A stretch of 15,197 nt of DNA. Source: Blastococcus sp. CT_GayMR20 (GTDB lineage Bacteria; Actinomycetota; Actinomycetes; Mycobacteriales; Geodermatophilaceae). The stretch lies in NCBI RefSeq assembly GCF_004570345.1, contig NZ_SPQM01000119.1, positions 1 through 15,197 on the forward strand. The letters run 5' to 3'. Shown piece by piece: positions 6,914-15,035 of the stretch (position 1 is the stretch's first letter; every line of letters begins with the position of its first letter). A program made the position numbers and the translations under genes. Below the pieces are notes generated by a model, which saw nothing but the letters and a program-made list of their open reading frames with translations, did not search any database and was not told where the DNA came from.

Positions 6914-6972
6914 GACCCGCATGGATCCGCTCCCCGCTGAACGTCACCGCCTGTTGCGACATGCGGTCAGGA
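6910..6972. repeat. Imperfect inverted repeat upstream of the ABC ATPase gene
   Basis: TCCTGACCCGCAT (6910-6922) and ATGCGGTCAGGA (6961-6972) are complementary over 12 positions, with one extra C in the first arm and a 38-nt spacer. The inner arm ends about 20 bp before the -10-like box of the ABC gene. That position would suit an operator pair bound by a repressor, but no regulator gene is visible nearby. The first arm overlaps the candidate ilvA terminator, so the match may partly be chance. Confidence 0.4.
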
Positions 6973-7003
6973 ACTGTCACCAACGCCCTCTAGCGTGCTT
7001 CGC
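6965..7003 (+). promoter_or_regulatory. Leaderless-type promoter of the ABC ATPase gene
   Basis: TAGCGT at 6991-6996 fits the actinobacterial -10 pattern TAnnnT and ends exactly 7 nt before ATG 7004, so transcription would begin at or next to the start codon. No Shine-Dalgarno site precedes the ATG. The -35 region is unclear: GTCAGGAAC (6967-6974 region) lies at about the right distance and includes GGAAC, seen in some ECF sigma promoters. I cannot decide between sigma types. Confidence 0.5.
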
Positions 7004-8221
7004 ATGACCGACGCGATCGTGGTCGAGGGGCTGGTCAAGCGCTTCGGCGCCACCACCGCCCTCGACGGAGTGGACCTGACCGTCGCCGAGGGCTCCGTCC
7101 TGGGGCTGCTCGGCCCGAACGGTGCGGGCAAGACGACGGTGGTCCGCATCCTGACCACCCTGCTGCGGGCCGACGCCGGACGGGCCGAGGTGGTGGGTCT
7201 CGACGTGTCGCGCGACGGCGACGGCGTGCGCGCCTCGATCGGGCTGACCGGCCAGTACGCCGCCGTCGACGAGTACCTGACCGGCTTCGAGAACCTCGAG
7301 ATGGTGGGCCGGCTCTACCACCTGCGCAAGGCCGAGGCACGGTCGCGCGCCGGCGAGCTGCTGGAGCGGTTCGACCTCTCCGACGCCGCCGACCGGCCGG
7401 CCAAGACGTACTCCGGCGGCATGCGGCGCCGGCTCGACATCGCCGCCTCGCTCATCAACCGCCCACGGGTGCTCTTCCTCGACGAGCCGACGACGGGCCT
7501 CGACCCACGCAGCCGGCTCGCCATGTGGGAGTTCATCGCCGAACTCGCCGACGGCGGGACGACGATCCTGCTGACCACCCAGTACCTGGAGGAGGCCGAC
7601 CGCCTGGCCGACCGGATGGTGGTCATCGACCGGGGCAAGGTCATCGCCCGCGGCACCGGCGATGAACTCCCACATGGCGAGCCGGCTGCGTGGGTCGAGG
7701 CCCGTCGTCGGCTCGTCGAGGAAGAGCACCCGTGGGCGGTTGATGAGCGAGGCGGCGATGTCGAGCCGGCGCCGCATGCCGCCGGAGTACGTCTTGGCCG
7801 GCCGGTCGGCGGCGTCGGAGAGGTCGAACCGCTCCAGCAGCTCGCCGGCGCGCGACCGTGCCTCGGCCTTGCGCAGGTGGTAGAGCCGGCCCACCATCTC
7901 GAGGTTCTCGAAGCCGGTCAGGTACTCGTCGACGGCGGCGTACTGGCCGGTCAGCCCGATCGAGGCGCGCACGCCGTCGCCGTCGCGCGACACGTCGAGA
8001 CCCACCACCTCGGCCCGTCCGGCGTCGGCCCGCAGCAGGGTGGTCAGGATGCGGACCACCGTCGTCTTGCCCGCACCGTTCGGGCCGAGCAGCCCCAGGA
8101 CGGAGCCCTCGGCGACGGTCAGGTCCACTCCGTCGAGGGCGGTGGTGGCGCCGAAGCGCTTGACCAGCCCCTCGACCACGATCGCGTCGGTCATGCGAAG
8201 CACGCTAGAGGGCGTTGGTGA
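7004..8221 (+). CDS. DrrA-type ABC transporter ATPase, broken by the fold-back (authentic only to about 7656)
   Basis: The first 217 codons (7004-7654) are a genuine ATP-binding subunit of the DrrA/antibiotic-export type. They contain Walker A GPNGAGKT (37-44), a Q-loop glutamine (Gln84 in [15 protein letters not shown]), signature YSGGMRRR (Ser137), Walker B LFLDEP (Asp160-Glu161), D-loop GLDPRSR, and the switch segment TTQYLEEAD. Gln193 stands in that segment where most ABC proteins have His, a substitution I recall as normal in DrrA relatives. Such proteins pair with a permease to export drugs or lipids. Codon 218 spans the junction at 7656/7657. The remaining residues to the stop at 8219-8221 are the reverse complement of the gene's own beginning and are not real protein. 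The usual C-terminal ~100 residues and the expected permease gene are missing. The ATG at 7004 follows a leaderless-type -10 box; GTG 6995 is less likely. Confidence 0.85.
   Translation: MTDAIVVEGLVKRFGATTALDGVDLTVAEGSVLGLLGPNGAGKTTVVRILTTLLRADAGRAEVVGLDVSRDGDGVRASIGLTGQYAAVDEYLTGFENLEMVGRLYHLRKAEARSRAGELLERFDLSDAADRPAKTYSGGMRRRLDIAASLINRPRVLFLDEPTTGLDPRSRLAMWEFIAELADGGTTILLTTQYLEEADRLADRMVVIDRGKVIARGTGDELPHGEPAAWVEARRRLVEEEHPWAVDERGGDVEPAPHAAGVRLGRPVGGVGEVEPLQQLAGARPCLGLAQVVEPAHHLEVLEAGQVLVDGGVLAGQPDRGAHAVAVARHVETHHLGPSGVGPQQGGQDADHRRLARTVRAEQPQDGALGDGQVHSVEGGGGAEALDQPLDHDRVGHAKHARGRW
7542..7656. other. 115-bp asymmetric centre (fold-back junction spacer)
   Basis: This is the only part of the window present once. 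Pairing stops at 7541/7657: the next bases, A7542 and C7656, are not complementary. On the plus strand the spacer continues the ABC ATPase in frame (residues about 180-218, including the switch-loop segment TTQYLEEAD and the strand [14 protein letters not shown]). On the minus strand it encodes nothing recognisable. The spacer therefore belongs to the left-arm gene. The fold-back occurred at its right edge, jumping to the opposite strand 115 bp back. Confidence 0.93.
7657..8194 (-). pseudogene. DrrA-type ABC ATPase, shorter truncated copy (mirror)
   Basis: Reading leftwards from ATG 8194, this repeats the first 179 codons of the ABC ATPase, through Walker A, Q-loop, signature, Walker B and D-loop to LAMWEFIA. 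At 7657 it leaves the repeat. Beyond that the frame stays open to 6977, but it encodes the reverse complement of the spacer and of the other copy ([15 protein letters not shown]...), which is meaningless. This copy therefore lacks the switch loop and could not work. It shows that only the plus-strand copy continues naturally through the spacer. Confidence 0.85.
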
Positions 8222-8233
8222 CAGTTCCTGACC
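8195..8233 (-). promoter_or_regulatory. Leaderless-type promoter of the ABC ATPase gene (mirror copy)
   Basis: The -10-like box lies at 8202-8207 on the minus strand, 7 nt before the ATG at 8194. It is identical to the left copy. Confidence 0.48.
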
Positions 8234-8288
8234 GCATGTCGCAACAGGCGGTGACGTTCAGCGGGGAGCGGATCCATGCGGGTCAGGA
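8226..8288. repeat. Imperfect inverted repeat upstream of the ABC ATPase gene (mirror copy)
   Basis: Arms at 8226-8237 and 8276-8288 mirror those at 6910-6972, with the same single extra base and 38-nt spacer. Confidence 0.38.
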
Positions 8289-8318
8289 CCGCGCCCGGCG
8301 CCGGAACTCATCGGTCCT
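8285..8318 (-). terminator. Candidate terminator hairpin after ilvA (mirror copy)
   Basis: Mirror of the hairpin at 6880-6913, following the minus-strand ilvA copy: a 7-bp perfect stem with an inner CCGGCGCCGG and no T-run. Confidence 0.33.
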
Positions 8319-9556
8319 CAGCTCGGGGTGACCGCGTACCCCGCCCTGGACAGCGTCGCCGTGACCTCGGCGGCGTGGTCCGGCCCGCGCGTCTCCAGGA
8401 CGACGAAGACCTCGACCTCGCCGAGGTGCAGCTGGGTGTCGGTGCGCTCGTGCTCGACCTCCAGCACGTTCGCGCCGACGGCGGCGAGCTCGGCGAGCAC
8501 CGCGGCGAGGGACCCCGGGCGGTCAGGCACGCGCAGGCGCAGCGACAGGTAGCGGCCCGCCGCGGCCATCCCGTGCTGAACGACCTTGAGCAGCAGCACG
8601 GGGTCGATGTTGCCGCCGGAGATCACCGCGACCACGGGCGGTGCGAACGCGGCAGGGTCGGCCAGGACCGCGGCGACGGCGGCCACCCCGGCCGGCTCGA
8701 CCACCAGCTTGGCCCGCTCGAGGCAGAAGAGCAGCGCCCGGGAGAGGTCCTCCTCGGTGACCGTGCGCACCTCGTCGACCAGGCCACGGACGTGGGCGAG
8801 GGTGAGATCGCCCGGCGCGGCGACGGCGATCCCGTCGGCCATCGTCGTCATCGCGTCCAGGGCGACGGGCCGGCCGGCGGTCAGCGAGTCGGGGAAGCAG
8901 GCGGCCTCCTCGGCCTGGACGGCGACCACGCGCACGTCCGGACGGCGGGACTTCACGGCGGCCGCGATGCCGGACACCAGCCCACCTCCACCCGTGCACA
9001 CCAGCACCGTCGCGACGTCCGGGCACTGGTCCAGCACCTCGAGGCCGACCGTGCCCTGGCCGGCGATGACGTCGCGGTGCTCGAACGGGTGGATGAACAC
9101 CGAACCGGTCTGCTCCGCGTACTCGGCAGCGGCAACCAGGGGTTCGCTCAGGCTCTGCCCGAGCATCCGGATCTCGGCCCCGTACGCCCGCGTGGCCGCG
9201 ACCTTCGGCAGCGGCGCGGTCTCCGGCATGAACACGGTCGCCGAGGCACCCAGGAGGCGGGCGGCGAGGGCGACGCCCTGGGCGTGGTTGCCGGCGCTGG
9301 CGGCGACGACCCCCCGGGCGCGCTCCGCGTCGGTCAGCCGGGAGATGCGGGTGTACGCCCCGCGGATCTTGAAGGACCCGGTGCGCTGCAGGTTCTCGCA
9401 CTTGAGCCACACCGGACCGCCGACCTTGTCGGCGAGCCCGCGCGAGTGCCACATCGGGGTGTGCCGGACGACGTCGGCGAGCAGCGCGGCCGCCGCCTCG
9501 ACATCGGCACCGCTGATCAGGGCTGGCTGGGCGCCGGGCACCTCGGGCGTGGACAC
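8318..9556 (-). CDS. ilvA: Threonine ammonia-lyase with C-terminal ACT domain (mirror copy)
   Basis: Mirror of the left-arm ilvA, from GTG 9556 (longer alternative at 9583) to the stop at 8318-8320. It has the same PLP lysine (codon at 9368-9370), TGGGG loop and ACT domain. Sequence identity is complete, so this is not an IlvA/TdcB-type second enzyme but the same locus read twice. Confidence 0.9.
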   Translation of the reverse strand: MSTPEVPGAQPALISGADVEAAAALLADVVRHTPMWHSRGLADKVGGPVWLKCENLQRTGSFKIRGAYTRISRLTDAERARGVVAASAGNHAQGVALAARLLGASATVFMPETAPLPKVAATRAYGAEIRMLGQSLSEPLVAAAEYAEQTGSVFIHPFEHRDVIAGQGTVGLEVLDQCPDVATVLVCTGGGGLVSGIAAAVKSRRPDVRVVAVQAEEAACFPDSLTAGRPVALDAMTTMADGIAVAAPGDLTLAHVRGLVDEVRTVTEEDLSRALLFCLERAKLVVEPAGVAAVAAVLADPAAFAPPVVAVISGGNIDPVLLLKVVQHGMAAAGRYLSLRLRVPDRPGSLAAVLAELAAVGANVLEVEHERTDTQLHLGEVEVFVVLETRGPDHAAEVTATLSRAGYAVTPS

Positions 9557-9618
9557 TCCCTGATCCTGGCAGGCCGCGCGCACGACACCCGTGACCGGAC
9601 GCGCAAGATCGTCGTACC
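9557..9618. promoter_or_regulatory. Divergent promoter region between the ilvA and AAA+ ATPase genes (mirror copy)
   Basis: Mirror of 5580-5641. On the plus strand, CAAGAT at 9604-9609 precedes the ATPase GTG at 9619. On the minus strand the AGGA complement at 9564-9567 precedes the ilvA GTG at 9556. Confidence 0.38.
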
Positions 9619-11094
9619 GTGGTCGAGGTGACGGACCCGGCCATCCCAGCCACCCCTTCCCCCGCCCCCACGACGCTCGGCGAGCTCCGCGCCGCGGGCG
9701 TCTCCTTCACGCCCGTCAAGGCCGAACTCCGCGCCAACCTCCTGGCCCGCATCGGTCGCGGGCGGCCCAGCCTGCCCGGCATGGTCGGCTTCGAGGACAC
9801 CGTCGTCCCCGAGGTCGAGCGCGCCCTCATCGCCGGCCACGACCTCGTCCTGCTCGGTGAGCGCGGCCAGGGCAAGACCCGCCTGATCCGGACGCTGGTC
9901 GGTCTCCTCGACGAGTGGACGCCGGTGCTGGTGGGCAGCGAGCTCAACGAGCACCCCCTGCACCCGATCAGCGTGTGGGCCCACCGTCAGATCGCCGAGC
10001 ACGGCGACGCCACGCCGGTCGGCTGGCTGCACCGCAGCGACCGCTTCGGCGAGAAGCTCGCCACCCCCGACACCAGCGTCGGCGACCTGATCGGGGACGT
10101 GGACCCGATCAAGGTCGCCGAAGGCCGGACGCTCGGCGACCCCGAGACGGTCCACTACGGCCTCGTCCCCCGCACCAACCGCGGCATCTTCAGCGTCAAC
10201 GAGCTGCCCGACCTCGCCGAGCGCATCCAGGTCGCCCTGCTCAACGTGCTCGAGGAGCGCGACATCCAGATCCGCGGGTACCGGGTGCGGCTGCCCCTCG
10301 ACCTGCTCCTGGTGGCCAGCGCCAACCCGGAGGACTACACGAACCGGGGGCGGATCATCACGCCGCTCAAGGACCGCTTCGGGGCCGAGGTGCGCACCCA
10401 CTACCCGCTGGAACTGGCCGACGAGATCCGGCTCCTGCACCAGGAGGCGCAGACCAGCTGGACCGGCGGCGAGGGCGGCAACGGCACGCTCGACGCCCCC
10501 GTCGTGCCGGAGCACCTGGCCGAGATCATCGCCCGCTTCACCCGGCTGGTCCGGGAATCCAGCCACGTCGACCAGCGCTCCGGCGTCAGCGCCCGCTTCG
10601 CGATCGCCGGGCTCGAGACGGTCACCGCCTCCGCCGTCCGTCGGGCCGCCATCGCGGGGGAGACCCGGCCGGTGGCGCGGGTCGTCGACCTGCCGAGCGT
10701 CGTCCCCGCCAGCCGGGGCAAGGTCGAGTTCGCCGACTCCGGCTCCGATCCGGACGACGAACGCGAGGTGGAGGTGCTCGAGCACCTGTTGCGACAGGCG
10801 ACGGCGCAGACGTTCCGTGCCCGCTGCGCCGGGCTGGATCTCACCGGACTGCAGGAGCACTTCACCGGCGGGGAGACAGTCGAGTCCGGAGAGCTGGTGC
10901 CCGCCCCGGCGCTGCTGGGCCAGCTCGGCACCATCCCGAAGCTGGCCGAGCTGCTCGGCCGGCTGGGCGTGCCCGAGGGCGAGCAGTCCGCGGAGCAGGC
11001 GGCGGCCGCGGTCGAGTTCGCGCTCGAGGGGCTGTACCTGACCCGCAGGCTGGCCAAGGACACCGACGGCACCCGCACGGTCTACGGGGCCTGA
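9619..11094 (+). CDS. AAA+ ATPase of the magnesium-chelatase/MoxR type (mirror copy)
   Basis: Mirror of the left-arm ATPase: GTG 9619 (or 9628) to TGA 11092-11094. Walker A is encoded at 9856-9879, the Asn-Glu of the Walker B-like strand at 10198-10203, sensor Asn at 10324 and the finger Arg at 10375. The protein is identical, and the same 4-bp spacing to the VWA gene is kept. Confidence 0.86.
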   Translation: MVEVTDPAIPATPSPAPTTLGELRAAGVSFTPVKAELRANLLARIGRGRPSLPGMVGFEDTVVPEVERALIAGHDLVLLGERGQGKTRLIRTLVGLLDEWTPVLVGSELNEHPLHPISVWAHRQIAEHGDATPVGWLHRSDRFGEKLATPDTSVGDLIGDVDPIKVAEGRTLGDPETVHYGLVPRTNRGIFSVNELPDLAERIQVALLNVLEERDIQIRGYRVRLPLDLLLVASANPEDYTNRGRIITPLKDRFGAEVRTHYPLELADEIRLLHQEAQTSWTGGEGGNGTLDAPVVPEHLAEIIARFTRLVRESSHVDQRSGVSARFAIAGLETVTASAVRRAAIAGETRPVARVVDLPSVVPASRGKVEFADSGSDPDDEREVEVLEHLLRQATAQTFRARCAGLDLTGLQEHFTGGETVESGELVPAPALLGQLGTIPKLAELLGRLGVPEGEQSAEQAAAAVEFALEGLYLTRRLAKDTDGTRTVYGA

Positions 11095-11098
11095 TCCG

Positions 11099-13084
11099 AT
11101 GCCCGGACGACGCCCGCGCGGGTACCGGTACGGCCAGTGGCACGGCGGGCCGGACCCCCTCGCGCCGCCGTACGACCTGGGCAACGCCGTCGACGAGATC
11201 GGCGACTCGGTGCTCGGCGGCAGCGGCGTGCGGGAGGCCCTGCGCGAGCTGCTCCGCCGCGGCACCGAGGGACGTCGGGGGCTCGACGAGCTCCGCCGGT
11301 CGGTGCGCGAACGGCTCCGGCGGGCCCGCACCGCCGGGCGGATGGACGGCACCCTGCAGGAGGTCCGGGAACTCCTCGACCAGGCTGTCTCCGCCGAGCA
11401 GCGCGCGCTCTTCCCCGACCCCGATGACTCCGCCCGGCTGGCCGAGGCCGAGCTCGACGCCCTGCCCGAGGACACCGCGGGCGCCGTCCGTGCGCTCAAG
11501 GACTACCCGTGGCGGTCGGAGGAGGGCCGGCAGGCCTACGAGCAGATCCAGGACCTGCTGCGCCGCGAAGTGCTCGACAGCTCCTTCTCCTCCATGAAGC
11601 AGGCGCTGGAGAACGCGTCCGAGGCCGATCTGCAGGCCGTCAAGGACATGGTCGCCGACCTCTCGCAGCTCATCGACGCGCACAACCGCGGCGAGGACAC
11701 CGACGAGCGCTTCCGCGAGTTCATGGACAAGCACGGCCAGTTCTTCCCCGACGACCCGCAGTCGATCGAGGAGCTCATCGACTCCCTCGCCCGGCGGGCC
11801 GCCGCGCAGGAACGGATGATGGCCGGCCTCTCGCCCGAGCAGCGGGCGGAGCTGTCGGAGCTGATGGCCCAGACGATGTCCGACATGGGCCTGGCCAGCG
11901 AGATGTCCCACCTCCAGGACGCCCTGCGGCAGGCCCGCCCGGACCTTCCGTGGGGCCAGCGGGGCCAGGTGCCCGACGGCGAGCAGTCCCTGGGCATGGG
12001 GGACGCCACCAGCGCCGTCGCCGAGCTGGCCGACCTGGAGGCCCTGTCGAGCCAGCTGTCGCAGGGGTACGCCGGCGCCTCGCTGGCCGACATCGACGAG
12101 GAACTGCTCGAACGCGCCCTCGGCCGGCCGGCGGTCGACGACCTGGCCGCCCTGCGGCAGCTCGAGCGCGAGCTCGAACGCCAGGGGTTCCTCAACCGCT
12201 CCGACGGCAAGCTGGAGCTCTCGCCGAAGGCGGTGCGCCGCCTGGGTGCCACGGCCCTGCGGCGGGTGTTCGCCAAGCTTGACGCCACCGGCCGCGGGGA
12301 GCACGACGTGGCCGACGCCGGAGCCGCCGGGGAGCTCACCGGCAGCTCGCGGGAGTGGCGGTTCGGCGACGAGCAGCCGCTGGACGTCGTCCGCACGGTG
12401 AAGAACGCCGTCCTGCGGACGGCGCACGAGCCCCGAGCCGACGGCGAGCGGAAGGTGCGCATCGCCGTCGACGACTTCGAGGTCGTCGAGACCGAGCGGC
12501 GCACCGGGGCCGCGGTCGCGCTCCTGGTCGACCTCTCCTACTCGATGGCGCTGCGCGGCACGTGGGGCGCGGCCAAGTCGACCGCGATGGCGCTGCACTC
12601 GCTGGTGACCACCCGCTTCCCGCAGGACGCGATCCAGATCATCGGGTTCTCCTCCACGGCCCAGGTGCTGCGGCCGGAGACCCTCGCCGAGCTCTCGGTC
12701 GACACCCTGCAGGGCACCAACCTGCAGCACGGCCTGATGCTGGCCCGGCGGTTCCTGGCCCATCACCGCGATGCCGAGCCGGTGGTCCTGGTGGTCACCG
12801 ACGGGGAGCCGACCGCACACCTGGAGGACGACGGGACGCCGTTCTTCTGCTGGCCGCCGATGCCCGAGACGATCGCCCGGACGGTGGCGGAGATGGAGCG
12901 GGTGGCGCGCACCGGCGCAACCGTGAACGTGTTCGCCCTCGATCCGGACCCGGGGCTGATCCACTTCGTGCACGACCTGACCCAGCGCGCGGGAGGCCGG
13001 GTGTTCCAGCCCGACGCCGAGCGCCTCGGCGAGTACGTGGTGGCCGATTACCTGCGGACGCGCCGCGGCCGCCGCGCCCACTAG
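11099..13084 (+). CDS. VWA domain protein, partner of a chelatase-type AAA+ ATPase (mirror copy)
   Basis: Identical to the left-arm VWA gene: ATG 11099, 4 bp after the ATPase stop, to TAG at 13082-13084. The metal-site DLSYS is encoded at 12530-12544, the Thr of GTNLQ at 12716 and the Asp of TDGEP at 12800. No residue differs from the other copy. Confidence 0.86.
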   Translation: MPGRRPRGYRYGQWHGGPDPLAPPYDLGNAVDEIGDSVLGGSGVREALRELLRRGTEGRRGLDELRRSVRERLRRARTAGRMDGTLQEVRELLDQAVSAEQRALFPDPDDSARLAEAELDALPEDTAGAVRALKDYPWRSEEGRQAYEQIQDLLRREVLDSSFSSMKQALENASEADLQAVKDMVADLSQLIDAHNRGEDTDERFREFMDKHGQFFPDDPQSIEELIDSLARRAAAQERMMAGLSPEQRAELSELMAQTMSDMGLASEMSHLQDALRQARPDLPWGQRGQVPDGEQSLGMGDATSAVAELADLEALSSQLSQGYAGASLADIDEELLERALGRPAVDDLAALRQLERELERQGFLNRSDGKLELSPKAVRRLGATALRRVFAKLDATGRGEHDVADAGAAGELTGSSREWRFGDEQPLDVVRTVKNAVLRTAHEPRADGERKVRIAVDDFEVVETERRTGAAVALLVDLSYSMALRGTWGAAKSTAMALHSLVTTRFPQDAIQIIGFSSTAQVLRPETLAELSVDTLQGTNLQHGLMLARRFLAHHRDAEPVVLVVTDGEPTAHLEDDGTPFFCWPPMPETIARTVAEMERVARTGATVNVFALDPDPGLIHFVHDLTQRAGGRVFQPDAERLGEYVVADYLRTRRGRRAH

Positions 13085-13089
13085 CCCCA

Positions 13090-13149
13090 GGAGCCGAAAC
13101 CGCCATTCCGGCACCCTGGGACAGGTGCCGAAACCGCCATTCCGGCACC
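13090..13149. repeat. Two tandem 26-nt hairpins between the VWA and GNAT genes (mirror copy)
   Basis: Units lie at 13090-13115 and 13124-13149, the mirror of the left-arm pair and in coding orientation here. The first begins 5 nt after the VWA stop codon (TAG, 13082-13084). The second ends 1 nt before the AGGAGA of the acetyltransferase gene. The loop sequence CCGCCA and the A-C mismatch position are the same in both units. Confidence 0.85.
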
Positions 13150-13164
13150 GAGGAGACTGACGGC

Positions 13165-13635
13165 GTGAGCAGCGTGACCGTGGACGAGGTGCCGGCCGGG
13201 GAGACCTACGCACTGCGCGGCGCGGTCCTCCGGCCGAACGGCGGCGAGGTCACCTGGCCCGGCGACGAGGACCCGGCGACCTTCCACCTCGCCGCCCGCA
13301 CCCCCGACGGCCGCGTCGTCGGCGTGGTCCGGTTCTCCCCCACGCCCTGCCCGTGGCGGCCGCTGGCGAAGGACCCCTGGCAGCTCCGCGGCATGGCGAC
13401 CGAGACGGCCGTGCGCGGCAGCGGTGCCGGCCGGGCGCTGCTGGACGACGGCCTGGCCCGTGTCACGACCCGGGGCGGGGACCTCGTCTGGTGCGACGCC
13501 CGGGTCACTGCAGCCGGGTTCTACGAGCGGGCCGGCTTCACCGTGGTGACCGAGCCGTACGACAAGCCGGGCATCGGCCCGCACGTCGGCATGCTCATCG
13601 ATCTCCCGGCAGCGGGTGCGAGCCGCTCGAGCTGA
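13165..13635 (+). CDS. GNAT family N-acetyltransferase (mirror copy)
   Basis: Mirror of the left-arm acetyltransferase: GTG at 13165 with AGGAGA at 13151-13156, stop TGA at 13633-13635. The RGSGAG acetyl-CoA loop falls at about nt 13414-13431 and GFYERAGF near nt 13515. A second in-frame GTG at 13174 is a weaker start choice. The product is identical, with no diverged residues. Confidence 0.86.
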   Translation: MSSVTVDEVPAGETYALRGAVLRPNGGEVTWPGDEDPATFHLAARTPDGRVVGVVRFSPTPCPWRPLAKDPWQLRGMATETAVRGSGAGRALLDDGLARVTTRGGDLVWCDARVTAAGFYERAGFTVVTEPYDKPGIGPHVGMLIDLPAAGASRSS

Positions 13636-14965
13636 TGCCGGGGATCGCGCCGGCGCGGAATGCGTCGACGAAGCGGCGGTGGTCCTCCTGGGTGCGCCGG
13701 GCGTAGTCGTGCGCGAACTCCACGAGGTCCGCGACGAACTCCTCGCGCCGGTCGCCCACCATCGCGGTGATGGCCTCCTCCATCTGGAAGGGCACCAGCG
13801 AGTGGTCGCTGTCGGCGTCGCCGACGCAGTGCAGCTTCGCCGTCGCCTTCCCGAGCTGGGCCATCACCGGGGCGATCTCCCCGGGCTCGGTCAGGTCCTC
13901 CCAGTCGAGGTCCAGCTCGTAGGGCGAGAGCTCCGCCACGACGAACCCGACGCCGTCGATCTCGGTGTGGCCGAGAAACTGCGAGGCGTTGGCCTGCAGC
14001 GCCCGCTGGCTCATCGCCGTCCGGTGCCCCTCGTGCTCGAAGTACTGCCGCAGCTCCGGGTCGTCGACGATCCGGCTGGGCGCGGCCACGTTGCCCTGCT
14101 TGATGGACAGGACGACGTCGTTCTCCAGCGCCTGGTCGTAGCCCTCGAGCAGCACGTTGTAGGCAGGCAGCCCGGCGCTGCCGATGCCGAAGCCGCCGGT
14201 CCCGACGACGTCCTTCACGTCGTAGGCGACATCGCGGCGCCGGCGCGGTGGGACGACGGTCTCGCGGTAGCGGGCGAGCGCGGCCATGACCTCCTCGCGC
14301 TCCCCGTCGTCGAGGCGGCGGTTCTGCGGCCGGTCGGCGAACCGCCGCTCGTGCTCCTCCACGACGGTGATCCGCTGCAGCAGCGCCAGCCGGGTCCGGG
14401 TCGCCGTCTCGAGGATGACCTCGTGCACGGCACCCTCGGTGTTGGCCTTCACGAGGGCGAACGTCCGGTCCTCGTCGGAGCGGGTGAAGGCCTCGACCTG
14501 GTCGAGGTAGGAGCGCAGGTAGATCGCGATGAGCTCGGCGATGGCGTCGTCCGAGAGCGCCTTGCGCCAGGCCATGAGGGCGAAGCTGGCCGCGAACCTG
14601 CGCAGGTCCCAGCTCACATGCCCGAGGTAGGCCTCGTCGAAGTCGTTGACGTCGAAGACGATCCGTCCGGCGCTGTCCATGTAGGTGCCGAAGTTCTCCG
14701 CGTGCAGGTCACCCTGGATCCACACGCGCGACGTCCGCTCGTCGCACCAGCGATCCTCCAGCGCCGCCATGTCGGCGTAGAACAGGCATGCGCTGCCCCG
14801 GTAGAAGGCGAAGGGATCGGCTGCCATCTTCCGGAACTTCGTCCGGAAGGCGTCGGCATCGGCCGCCATCAGATCGGAGAAGGCATCGACGAGGACGTCG
14901 ACGATCAGCCGCCCCCGTTCGTCCAGCGGTGTGGACTGGGTCACACCTGCGGGTGAGTGGGCCAC
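13595..14965 (-). CDS. DUF2252 domain protein, kinase-like motifs (mirror copy)
   Basis: Identical 456-residue product to the left-arm gene, read leftwards from GTG 14965 (alternatives 14974 and 14944) to the stop at 13595-13597. It keeps the same GDLHAEN, NDFDE, GTGGFGIGS and SIKQ motifs, the same 41-bp tail overlap with the acetyltransferase (13595-13635), and the same divergent hydrolase neighbour. It has no independent differences, so it should not be counted as a paralogue. Confidence 0.82.
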   Translation of the reverse strand: MAHSPAGVTQSTPLDERGRLIVDVLVDAFSDLMAADADAFRTKFRKMAADPFAFYRGSACLFYADMAALEDRWCDERTSRVWIQGDLHAENFGTYMDSAGRIVFDVNDFDEAYLGHVSWDLRRFAASFALMAWRKALSDDAIAELIAIYLRSYLDQVEAFTRSDEDRTFALVKANTEGAVHEVILETATRTRLALLQRITVVEEHERRFADRPQNRRLDDGEREEVMAALARYRETVVPPRRRRDVAYDVKDVVGTGGFGIGSAGLPAYNVLLEGYDQALENDVVLSIKQGNVAAPSRIVDDPELRQYFEHEGHRTAMSQRALQANASQFLGHTEIDGVGFVVAELSPYELDLDWEDLTEPGEIAPVMAQLGKATAKLHCVGDADSDHSLVPFQMEEAITAMVGDRREEFVADLVEFAHDYARRTQEDHRRFVDAFRAGAIPGISSSGSHPLPGDR

Positions 14966-15001
14966 AGGGACCACCGTAAAGGGCCGATAACCTGCGTAAC
15001 A
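14966..15001 (-). promoter_or_regulatory. Possible leaderless promoter of the DUF2252 gene (mirror copy)
   Basis: The -10-like box lies at 14973-14978 (minus strand) and the -35-like hexamer at 14996-15001. The plus-strand TAACCT at 14988-14993 could drive the hydrolase fragment starting at 15036. Same caveats as the left copy. Confidence 0.33.
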
Positions 15002-15035
15002 GGAATACAGGGACCAGCAACCGGGCGGAGGGCAC

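Larger units (their letters stand above)
1..7541 (+). repeat. Left arm of a 7541-bp perfect inverted repeat
   Basis: Each base here is matched by its complement at 15198 minus its position. I checked this at both outer ends, through the ilvA-ABC intergenic region and hairpin regions, and by the complete mirror symmetry of the open reading frames, whose translations are identical. I saw no substitutions or indels. The arm holds about six genes of normal chromosomal character and none specific to mobile elements. Identity this complete, with no drift, means the copies are extremely recent or were made during amplification or assembly. Confidence 0.97.

Noticed and set aside
7657..8221. The C-terminal half of the fused ABC open frame as a novel domain
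   Set aside because: It is exactly the reverse complement of the beginning of the same gene, so it is a product of the fold-back and not an evolved domain.
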